Notes under the pieces: model-generated
Told to the model about the DNA's origin: nothing
The model's database searches: none
What the model saw: only the letters and a program-made list of their open reading frames with translations
Source of the DNA: Pseudomonadota bacterium
GTDB lineage: Bacteria > Pseudomonadota > Gammaproteobacteria > Pseudomonadales > Oleiphilaceae
Length of the DNA: 64,000 nucleotides
NCBI GenBank assembly: GCA_002747395.1
Contig: PDPE01000035.1
Coordinates: forward strand, 1-64,000
Reading direction: 5' to 3'
Part shown: positions 57,066-64,000 of the stretch, piece by piece
Layout of the letters: each line of letters starts with the position of its first letter
Position numbering within the stretch: position 1 is the first letter of the stretch
Translations under genes and position numbers: made by a program

Positions 57066-57356
57066 TTATTTCGGCGCACAGGCGGTTTGACACTCCACCA
57101 GCGTTTTAAACGGCACAACCCCTCCACAACCACCATAAATAAATACTTCACATCGATCGACATCCTGATTGAAGTAGTAGTATCTGAATGCTGCCTTGCA
57201 TTTTCCGGAAGCAGGTAACAGTGCACATCGCTCGGGAAGCTGCCGCACCGGTTCCAGTTCCTGCCCTTGCTCTCCAAAACTGCTGGTACTGCTGCAACCC
57301 GGAGCGGAAAGAATGATCCCGATCATCAGGCTGTTTCGAATCGCTTTTTTCATCAT
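57066..57356 (-). CDS. Kunitz/BPTI-domain lipoprotein, predicted trypsin inhibitor
   Basis: This protein has 96 residues. A lipoprotein-type signal (NSLMIGIILSAPGC) has its lipid Cys at 21, then a polar linker. Residues 44-93 are a Kunitz domain with Cys44, 53, 69, 77, 89 and 93. The spacings 9-16-8-12-4 compare with 9-16-8-13-4 in BPTI. The reactive loop is GKCKAA, placing Lys54 at P1 as in BPTI. YYYFN, VFIYGGCGG and PFKTLVEC match the conserved core. Lys at P1 fits the trypsin-like pocket of the protease encoded tail to tail, 109 bp away. It lies 25 bp after the gap terminator, with no visible Shine-Dalgarno, so expression may rely on readthrough from gap. Confidence 0.9.
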   Translation of the reverse strand: MMKKAIRNSLMIGIILSAPGCSSTSSFGEQGQELEPVRQLPERCALLPASGKCKAAFRYYYFNQDVDRCEVFIYGGCGGVVPFKTLVECQTACAPK

Positions 57357-57381
57357 TATGAGCCAATGGAATTGATACGCG

Positions 57382-57412
57382 AAAAAAGAGGCGGCAAAAA
57401 CGCCGCCTCTTT
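57382..57412 (-). terminator. Terminator of gap
   Basis: AAAGAGGCGGC/GCCGCCTCTTT forms an 11-bp perfect stem with a 6-base loop, followed on the minus strand by a T run. It separates gap from the Kunitz gene. Confidence 0.9.
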
Positions 57413-57435
57413 CTCTTCATAAAGGTCAGGACCGG

Positions 57436-58497
<1,062 letters not shown>

Positions 58498-58523
58498 TTC
58501 TGGTTTTGATTGTCAGTTATTAG

Positions 58524-58592
58524 CTGTATCTACTCACCCTCCTGGTACAGGCTTCCGCGAGCAGCCAGCACAAGAAGCGTGAGTAGATACAG
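58524..58592. repeat. Inverted repeat with a degenerate copy (C) of the dispersed element
   Basis: Perfect 14-bp arms CTGTATCTACTCAC/GTGAGTAGATACAG (58524-58537, 58579-58592) enclose 41 bp. Part of the spacer (CTTCCGCGAGCAGCC ... AAGAAGCGT) resembles the left arm and core edge of copy A (CCTCCGCGGGCAGCC ... GGGAAGCGT). The conserved core itself is missing. Confidence 0.65.
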
Positions 58593-58624
58593 TCAGAGTA
58601 TCGGCACAGGGAACGGGGGCCCGG

Positions 58625-59032
58625 TTACTTCACCAGATCGCACAGCCCCTGCAACACCAGTTCACTGTAGCGCACAACTCCAAGAATTTCTTCCCCTTTC
58701 AATACCGGAGCAACGGACAGGCCAAAGCGATCGAACAAACGGGCGCAATAACGCACATCCAGCTCCGGTGGCACAGTCATCATTGGCTTGGTCATAATTT
58801 CGTACAGGTTAACCCGCTCTGGCGCACGATCTTTTGCCAGTACTTTCGATGCAATATCCGACAGCAACACCAGGCCATGCGCATCATGCTCGTGCCTTTT
58901 TTTCACAATGACCACCCTTGCGTCATTGGCAAGCAGCTGCTCCAAAGCCTCTTGCACTGTACACAATCCGTCCATTTCGACAAAAATAGGGCGCATGACA
59001 TCCTGGGCCAGAACGACTTTGCGATGCATCAT
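58625..59032 (-). CDS. CBS-domain pair protein
   Basis: This 135-residue protein consists of two CBS motifs. The first is VVLAQDVMRPIFVEMDGLCT ... HGLVLLSDIASKVL, the second YEIMTKPMMTVPPELDVRYC ... ILGVVRYSELVLQGL. CBS pairs bind adenine nucleotides and sense energy state. The start overlaps the end of the PII-like gene by 4 bp (ATGA), so the two are translationally coupled. It probably helps control the membrane proteins encoded upstream. Confidence 0.88.
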   Translation of the reverse strand: MMHRKVVLAQDVMRPIFVEMDGLCTVQEALEQLLANDARVVIVKKRHEHDAHGLVLLSDIASKVLAKDRAPERVNLYEIMTKPMMTVPPELDVRYCARLFDRFGLSVAPVLKGEEILGVVRYSELVLQGLCDLVK

Positions 59033-59379
59033 AGCAGCTTCTCCACATCATCGGTTATTTTCGCAGCCTGCTGACTGATGCCGACGGCATCTTCCACATC
59101 GAGTTGCAACGCAATACCTGTGCCTGGCTTTTCTTCAAATTGACCTGCTCGCCCGATTTCTTCAAGAATATGGCGACTCAGATGCTCTTCAACCAAAAAA
59201 AGAATGACGTCACGCTGGTTTTCCAGACTCAGGCCAAAAAATGTCTTTGAGCGTTTCAGCCCCTCTCCTCTGGCATGGTTTATTACCGTTGCTCCGGTTG
59301 CACCTGCTTTTCTGGCAGCATCCATCACCGCATCAGTTTTATCATCATTAAGAAACACTATAATCATTTTGAAGTGCAC
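59029..59379 (-). CDS. PII-like signalling protein
   Basis: This protein has 116 residues and a GTG start with GAGGG 7 bases upstream. MIIVFLNDDKTDAVMDAARK is the first strand and helix of the PII ferredoxin-like fold. GEGLKRSKTFFGLSLENQRD stands in the T-loop region. EKPGTGIALQLDVEDAVGIS is the C-terminal pattern of PII-like proteins found with DUF1538 transporters. There is no Tyr51-type uridylylation site. It likely senses a nucleotide and regulates the DUF1538 membrane pair. Confidence 0.82.
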   Translation of the reverse strand: MHFKMIIVFLNDDKTDAVMDAARKAGATGATVINHARGEGLKRSKTFFGLSLENQRDVILFLVEEHLSRHILEEIGRAGQFEEKPGTGIALQLDVEDAVGISQQAAKITDDVEKLL

Positions 59380-59425
59380 AATGATTCCCTCTCGTTAATT
59401 CTGTTGACTGGAAAGACACAAAGCA

Positions 59426-60226
59426 TCATACCTTCTCCATTTTGTTTTTCTTTTTTCGCAAGTTAATCCAATATTCCGATATCTGTGCATAAGCCATTAC
59501 CGACATAATGGGAAACAAGCTGGCAAAGGCAATGAGCCCGAACCCGTCAATTAGCGGGTTTCTCCCCGGTACGGTTTCAGACAGCCCCAACCCCAGGGCG
59601 GCAACCAGAGGCACTGTCACTGTAGAGGTGGTGACACCACCGGAGTCATAGGCAAGCGGTATAATCAATTTTGGGGCAAAACAGGTTTGAATCACCACAA
59701 CAATGTATCCCGCAATGATATACCAGTGTATCGGATCACCGACAACGATTCGGTAAGCTCCGAGCGATATGCCGAATGCCACACCAAATGCAACCGCAAT
59801 ACGCAACCCCCAGACCCCTATCGCACCACCGGATACTTCGTTTGCCTTGATCGCCACCGCAATCAGGGACGGTTCGGCGATAGTGGTACTAAAGCCGATC
59901 ATAAAGGCAAAAAGATATACCCAGCCATAGTCCCGCCAACTGATTTCCGTGGCAGCCACCACTTCCGATGCAACGCTGACCCCCTGGATAAATGCCGGAT
60001 CAGTCAGCTGCTCGGCCATAAGTCGCCCAAGAGGAAACAGGCACCACTCAAGACCAAGCAGGAACAGGGAAAGACCCACCAGCACCCAGATGAAACCGGT
60101 AATAATCCGCGCCAGATTTGCCGGAACACTTCGTATAACAGCAAACTGGAAACCGAAAATAATCGCGATAATCGGAATGACATCGTTAACAGTACCAAAG
60201 AAAACCAATAATATTTGTTCGAGCAT
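59426..60226 (-). CDS. DUF1538 membrane protein, second of a pair
   Basis: This protein has 266 residues and seven or so membrane spans. It shares with its neighbour the family pattern [70 protein letters not shown]. The start codon overlaps the preceding stop as TAATG, so the two subunits are made together. DUF1538 proteins are predicted transporters. The substrate is not known. Confidence 0.88.
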   Translation of the reverse strand: MLEQILLVFFGTVNDVIPIIAIIFGFQFAVIRSVPANLARIITGFIWVLVGLSLFLLGLEWCLFPLGRLMAEQLTDPAFIQGVSVASEVVAATEISWRDYGWVYLFAFMIGFSTTIAEPSLIAVAIKANEVSGGAIGVWGLRIAVAFGVAFGISLGAYRIVVGDPIHWYIIAGYIVVVIQTCFAPKLIIPLAYDSGGVTTSTVTVPLVAALGLGLSETVPGRNPLIDGFGLIAFASLFPIMSVMAYAQISEYWINLRKKKNKMEKV

Positions 60227-60963
60227 TATTGAATAATCATCCCGTAGGCCATAACGAATATCATAGGCGTTAATGAGGCAAATGCTATTAATCCGAAACC
60301 GTCAATCATCGGATTCCTCCCCCGGATTGACGAAGCCAGCCCTACCCCCAGTGCAGTCACCAGCGGCACAGTAATGGTGGACGTAGTGACGCCACCGGAA
60401 TCATAGGCGATACCAATAATTTCTTTTGGAGCGAACCAGGTCATAATGACAACAAGAACGTATCCGATGATAATAAACCATTGAATCGGCCAGCCTTTGA
60501 TAATCCGAACGACACCCGTCACGATAGCCAACCCGACAGAAAAAGCAACCGTATAACGAAGACCATCAGCATAACCGGACTTTGCCGCCTCGGTCATTTC
60601 AATCAACCCCCCGACCGCTGCCACCTGCGCCGCCTCTGCGGATACCGCAATCAGTGCAGGCTCGGCAACCGTGGTACCAAACCCCAGGGAAAAACTGAAA
60701 ATCATCAACCAGAGCACACTGCCCTTTCGTGCAAAGGCATGAGCCATGCTTTCACCAATGGGAAACAGACCCTGCTCCAGGCCGTGGATAAAAAAGGTTA
60801 ACCCCATGATGACAAAGATGACACCGATAATCAGTTGCCCGACATCAGGCAGCGGTTGTTTCAATACTGCCAGTTGAAAAAACAGGATCACTGCAGCAAT
60901 CGGAGCCAGGTCTCGGAGACTGCCTGTCATGGACTGAAAAAGTTTTACGAGCGTTTTATGCAA
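60226..60963 (-). CDS. DUF1538 membrane protein, first of a pair
   Basis: This protein has 245 residues. The frame starts at TTG 60963 with AGGG 8 bases upstream. The first ATG is 11 codons later and lacks a ribosome site. The motifs match the partner: [67 protein letters not shown]. The clustered Ser/Thr/Asp-Gly loop may line a transport path (inference). It is first in a four-gene operon with its paralogue, the PII-like protein and the CBS protein. Confidence 0.87.
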   Translation of the reverse strand: MHKTLVKLFQSMTGSLRDLAPIAAVILFFQLAVLKQPLPDVGQLIIGVIFVIMGLTFFIHGLEQGLFPIGESMAHAFARKGSVLWLMIFSFSLGFGTTVAEPALIAVSAEAAQVAAVGGLIEMTEAAKSGYADGLRYTVAFSVGLAIVTGVVRIIKGWPIQWFIIIGYVLVVIMTWFAPKEIIGIAYDSGGVTTSTITVPLVTALGVGLASSIRGRNPMIDGFGLIAFASLTPMIFVMAYGMIIQ

Positions 60964-61031
60964 AATATCAACCCTGTTTTATCTGCTCTGCCAACATGTC
61001 ACGCCAACACAATGAAAATTCTGACTTTTAT

Positions 61032-61091
61032 AAAAGGCTTGCAGAAATAACAAAAGGCTGGAAGCGACGGCAGAAGGCTTGCAGTAATAGT
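61032..61091. repeat. Three imperfect 20-bp tandem repeats upstream of the DUF1538 operon
   Basis: AAAAGGCTTGCAGAAATAAC, AAAAGGCTGGAAGCGACGGC and AGAAGGCTTGCAGTAATAGT are consecutive, about 70 bp upstream of the operon start. Confidence 0.8.
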
Positions 61092-61176
61092 AGCGCAACA
61101 ACCACAGGTATGGGTAGCCTTTATCCCATTTTAATATATTTGATTGAGTAAACCTTTAAACCGCAATGGGCGCCGG

Positions 61177-61611
61177 TCAAAATGCACTAAAAGCAACATC
61201 AGAGAAATAGATCACTACCAGGTAGCGAATGGATTTACCGATAAAAGTCAGCGTGAAAAACAGGGTAAAGGGCACCCGCATGACCCCGGCAACGAAAGTA
61301 AGCGGGTCTCCACCTATGGGCAACCAGGCAAGCAGGAGAGACCAGACACCGTATTTCTGAAACCAGGATCGGGCAGATTCCAATGCACTGGCTTTAAAAG
61401 GAAACCACTTGCGATCCTGATAGTGCAGCAGATAGCCACCCGCCAACCAGTTTGCAGCCGCACCCAATGTATTTCCCAGGGAAGCCACCAGCCAGATCCA
61501 TAACAGGTTTTCAGGCATATTGGCGATGGCAGCAGCAACCACAAACTCGGAATAAAAGGGCAGCAGGGTTGCAGACAGGAAGGCACTGGCAAAAATCAGT
61601 AAAAATTCCAC
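61177..61611 (-). CDS. YqaA-like small VTT/DedA-related membrane protein
   Basis: This protein has about 144 residues. The start is uncertain: GTG 61611 has GGAAG about 10 bases upstream, while GTG 61617 and a TTG at 61653 are alternatives. LSATLLPFYSEFVVAAAIAN, SLGNTLGAAANWLAGGYLL and LLAWLPIGGDPLTFVAGVMR are the conserved parts of YqaA-type proteins, which belong to the VTT superfamily of lipid scramblase-like membrane proteins. It lies between the DUF1538 operon and an acyltransferase gene on the same strand. Confidence 0.85.
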   Translation of the reverse strand: MEFLLIFASAFLSATLLPFYSEFVVAAAIANMPENLLWIWLVASLGNTLGAAANWLAGGYLLHYQDRKWFPFKASALESARSWFQKYGVWSLLLAWLPIGGDPLTFVAGVMRVPFTLFFTLTFIGKSIRYLVVIYFSDVAFSAF

Positions 61612-61685
61612 CGACACACTTCTTCCAAAGAAAGGGCAAGGAGCGACAAACAAAACGTGAAACCGTCGCTACGAAGTGTCAGAAC

Positions 61686-62486
61686 CTACTTGCCTGTTCG
61701 CAGATTGCTTACCCGACCGGCCACCAGTTTATGGTACAGCTTGTTGGCACGGGATTTTTCTATGGCGTTGCTTCTATGTATCTCGGCATCCTGCATCAAC
61801 TCGCTGACACGCAATTTGATTCTGCGATTGGTCGCGTGAATTGCATCCTCATCAGCCAGGTCGGCGGCAGACAAATAAACAGGCTCACCGATTGAAAACA
61901 CCACCTTGGTTGGCCTGAAAACAGGTACTTTTGGTATCGGCAAAAAATCCCAGTCCGGGTTCACCGGCTTCATCAGTTTTTCCTCAAGGTAAGGCTGATG
62001 CACCACCAGCCAGGGAATGGACTGGTCTATCCCGTAAAATCCAATCGGGATGATGGGAACATTTTTTTCCTGCAGCATCCTCAGGTAACCGGTATGAAAT
62101 TTATTCATTCGGTTACGCACATCCGTCGCATCGATACCTTCAGGCAGAATCAATATGGTTTTTCCTTCTGACAGCAGTTCTCGCCCCACTTTTATTGACG
62201 CAGTCTGACAACCCAACTGCCTGAACCATAAACCTGCCGGCCCTTCAGCAAAGCCTTTCCACACCAGGGTAGAAATATCCAGCTTTGGATACATTGATAA
62301 CAGCTGACTACCCAACAAATAACACTCCAAACCAAAAAACGCCGTATGGTTCATCACCAGCATTGCCTGCTGATCGCGCAACAAGGCAAGATTGCTTTTA
62401 CCAAGCACATCAAGCTGAAAATAATAACGGGAAAACGCGTCCAATGCCCTGGGTATACGCAGCGTAACGAGAGAGTCTCTTAACAT
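61686..62486 (-). CDS. PlsC-like lysophospholipid acyltransferase
   Basis: This protein has 266 residues. The acceptor motif region reads VMNHTAFFGLECYLL: the His is present but the usual HX4D Asp is not in register (Gly there, Glu two residues on). GKTILILPEGIDATD matches the phosphate-binding PEG motif, and NVPIIPIGFYGID matches block IV. It probably acylates a lysophospholipid or related acceptor at the inner membrane, but the altered catalytic motif leaves this open. GGAG stands 12 bases before the ATG, within a repeated leader. Confidence 0.75.
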   Translation of the reverse strand: MLRDSLVTLRIPRALDAFSRYYFQLDVLGKSNLALLRDQQAMLVMNHTAFFGLECYLLGSQLLSMYPKLDISTLVWKGFAEGPAGLWFRQLGCQTASIKVGRELLSEGKTILILPEGIDATDVRNRMNKFHTGYLRMLQEKNVPIIPIGFYGIDQSIPWLVVHQPYLEEKLMKPVNPDWDFLPIPKVPVFRPTKVVFSIGEPVYLSAADLADEDAIHATNRRIKLRVSELMQDAEIHRSNAIEKSRANKLYHKLVAGRVSNLRTGK

Positions 62487-62500
62487 GATGCCTGGCCGCT

Positions 62501-62579
62501 CCTTGTTGGGGTTATCATAGTCTTGTCGAGGTTGACATTGCTTTGTCGGGGTTATATTGCTTTGTCGGGGTTATCATTG
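62501..62579. repeat. Four 19-20-bp tandem repeats upstream of the acyltransferase
   Basis: Units at 62501, 62521, 62541 and 62560 follow the form CTTTGTCGGGGTTATCATTG. The first one, nearest the gene, carries the GGAG of its ribosome site through the change to CCTTGTTGGGG. Confidence 0.88.
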
Positions 62580-62662
62580 TTTAATTATAGGGGCGCATGG
62601 TATAAGATTCGCCCGGCAAATTCCAGCGGTGCTGAATGCGCCCGTCTCTACAAGAGGTGACC

Positions 62663-63118
62663 ATGAAAAATATGAAGTCAATAGTGAATGTTATTGTGCT
62701 GGTTTTAGCGGTAATGTCACTTTCTGTGGCGCAAGCTGAAGAATCGAAAGGCGGGTTGTTCGTCAATCTGACAACCGATGACACATGGTCAGCAGCAAAG
62801 GCAATTGTGTTCGCTCACGAAAAAGCGCTGAAACGCGGCCACAAACCTGTAGCAATTTGGCTCAATGTTCGAGGAATCTATCTGGCTGATAAAAAGCGAC
62901 CATCTCACGTTCACGGGCTATTGAGAGAAAAGAATCTGTCCATACAGGATATGCTCACTGCTTTTATAAAAGATGGCGGTATTGTCATTGCCTGCGGTGC
63001 TTGCTCGCAAGCAGCCGGCCTCACATCAGCCGATTTTATCGATGGCGTTAAAATGGGAAATCCCGACCTCGTTACGGGATTACTCTTCGACCCCTCGGTT
63101 AAAACTTTGTCCTGGTGA
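62663..63118 (+). CDS. Periplasmic DsrE-like protein
   Basis: This protein has 151 residues from ATG 62663 (MKNMKSIVNVIVLVLAVMSL), with AGAGGTG upstream. A signal peptide ends near VAQA. GGLFVNLTTDDTWSAAKAIV and HEKALKRGHKPVAIWLNVRG match the DsrE/DsrF fold. IVIACGACSQAAGLTSADFI contains the two Cys typical of the sulfur-carrying loop. DsrE-like proteins carry or relay persulfide sulfur. A secreted version is less usual, and the role here is unknown. Confidence 0.8.
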   Translation: MKNMKSIVNVIVLVLAVMSLSVAQAEESKGGLFVNLTTDDTWSAAKAIVFAHEKALKRGHKPVAIWLNVRGIYLADKKRPSHVHGLLREKNLSIQDMLTAFIKDGGIVIACGACSQAAGLTSADFIDGVKMGNPDLVTGLLFDPSVKTLSW

Positions 63119-63194
63119 ACCTGCCATACCTGTTCAGTTCAGTCAGGCGATGTGCCGACGCACCCGCCTGACAACAACGTTACTTTTTGACTAT

Positions 63195-63226
63195 TACCTG
63201 ACGAAACAAATACCTGACGAAACAAA
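63195..63226. repeat. Perfect 16-bp tandem duplication
   Basis: TACCTGACGAAACAAA occurs twice without a gap, 24 bp upstream of the last gene of the window. Confidence 0.93.
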
Positions 63227-63250
63227 GTTATTACCCCGAAACCGGAAACA

Positions 63251-64000
63251 ATGATGTATCACTGGATTAAACGACTGATCTTGTTGTTTGAGCTGGCAAT
63301 AATCAACAGCACATCACTATTCAGCAAAATTCCCTTACTGCAATATTTGCACCGAACCGTGACAGCCAATGTGGAAGTTTTGAGCCCGGAGGGGTCAGAC
63401 GCCTTCAGCTTCAGCGTCCGGTTCAAAACACCTTATTTCCACCTTCCCCTCGAAATAGCGAAAACCCAGGTTGGGCATGAAAGTGATACCAACGCGTTTC
63501 AACCGTCTGCCTTTCTTTTTTTCGATTGGCAATCCTGGCAACACATAACCGGCAAGATTAAATGGCTTGGTGAACGATCAAAACGAATAGACGGCAAAAA
63601 AACGGAAGTGATTACAGGGTTTGTCTACGAGGCCAACATCGCTGACCAGTCAAGCAGGCATCTGGGGCTAAGATTGGCCGAAGGAGTTGAAGGTACAGTG
63701 AGGGTGCTCGGCAAGCGCACCTTTAAAAGCATGGTATTCAAACCGGCCTTTTGGATGTTTGAACCAATGGATTACCGCTATAACCTGATTCACATAAATG
63801 ACATCAAGCAGATGACTCTTATTGTCTCCCTGTCAGAAATGGGTAGCGGCAACCCCGAGTTGTATCACAATGCGGTGGCGCGCATTGAGGAATGGATCAG
63901 CCTGACTGTTAAACGTAATAACCCCGAGTCAGTCATGCTGGTATTTTTACGCCATGTCAGAAACTGGGGGCCACTTGGTATGCCGCCCCTGTTTCAGGGG
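63251..64000 (+). CDS. Unrecognised protein, open at the right edge
   Basis: The frame is open for 250 codons from ATG 63251 (MMYHWIKRLILLFELAIIN), preceded by CCGGAAACA, and runs off the window. A hydrophobic N-terminal stretch may anchor it. The rest is soluble-looking, with KTPYFHLPLEIAKTQVGHES, PAFWMFEPMDYRYNLIHIND and LVFLRHVRNWGPLGMPPLFQ. Codon use is like its neighbours. I do not recognise the family. It could be co-transcribed with the DsrE-like gene 132 bp upstream. Confidence 0.7.
   Translation, partial: MMYHWIKRLILLFELAIINSTSLFSKIPLLQYLHRTVTANVEVLSPEGSDAFSFSVRFKTPYFHLPLEIAKTQVGHESDTNAFQPSAFLFFDWQSWQHITGKIKWLGERSKRIDGKKTEVITGFVYEANIADQSSRHLGLRLAEGVEGTVRVLGKRTFKSMVFKPAFWMFEPMDYRYNLIHINDIKQMTLIVSLSEMGSGNPELYHNAVARIEEWISLTVKRNNPESVMLVFLRHVRNWGPLGMPPLFQG

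Noticed and set aside
62973..63254. 93-codon plus-strand frame overlapping the DsrE-like gene
   Set aside because: It lies in another frame of a well-supported gene and crosses the 16-bp duplication. The real downstream gene begins at 63251.

Overview
The window reads as chromosome of a marine or animal-associated gammaproteobacterium close to Pseudomonadales/Oceanospirillales. Two blocks follow Pseudomonas gene order: ubiK-comM next to glnK-amtB, and pilMNOPQ / mrcA / maeB / nuclease / rpmE / priA / SPOR protein / hslVU. The usual argS between priA and the SPOR gene is missing, and an Ig-like lipoprotein sits there. No rRNA, tRNA or CRISPR array was seen.

Layout. 1-220: the last codons of a Tn3-family transposase and a possible terminal repeat. 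455-25221, all on the minus strand: a surface-structure region. It encodes a 2795-residue RTX/DUF4214 protein, a complete type I secretion system (ABC ATPase, HlyD adaptor, TolC channel), an ABC polysaccharide exporter (Wzm and Wzt with a C-terminal carbohydrate-binding domain), a DUF4214/coiled-coil/methyltransferase protein and four GT4 glycosyltransferase genes. The combination resembles the Caulobacter locus in which an RTX S-layer protein is exported by type I secretion and held on an ABC-exported O-polysaccharide. 25320-29295: comM, ubiK and a nitrogen-regulated glnK-amtB operon with a clear sigma-54 promoter. 29508-32527: divergent speE and speA (polyamines). 32653-33758: an Rpn-type nuclease gene split by an 11-bp duplication. 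33905-36249: tcdA, a membrane protein and a Nudix protein. 36349-49352: type IV pilus alignment genes, PBP1A, malic enzyme, nuclease, rpmE and priA. 49546-55132: Ig-like lipoprotein, SPOR protein, heat-shock hslVU and a P-loop-less guanylate-kinase-like protein. 55184-57356: a trypsin-like protease whose catalytic domain is inserted inside a PKD-type domain, tail to tail with a Kunitz (BPTI-like) lipoprotein with Lys at P1. 57436-64000: gap, a DUF1538 pair with a PII-like and a CBS protein, a YqaA-like protein, a PlsC-like acyltransferase, a DsrE-like protein and an open-ended unknown gene.

The strongest candidate for an undescribed system is the trypsin/Kunitz pair, because bacterial Kunitz domains are rare and the protease carries the same DUF4214 module as the giant RTX protein. 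The second is a non-coding pattern: more than a dozen short tandem duplications (11-33 bp) placed at gene borders. They often contain the Shine-Dalgarno sequence or a stop codon. Upstream of speE they form three successive 7-codon minicistrons, each overlapping the next start as ATGA. A third is a dispersed element with a conserved core of about 60 bp and interchangeable, self-complementary arms (two full copies and one degenerate copy).
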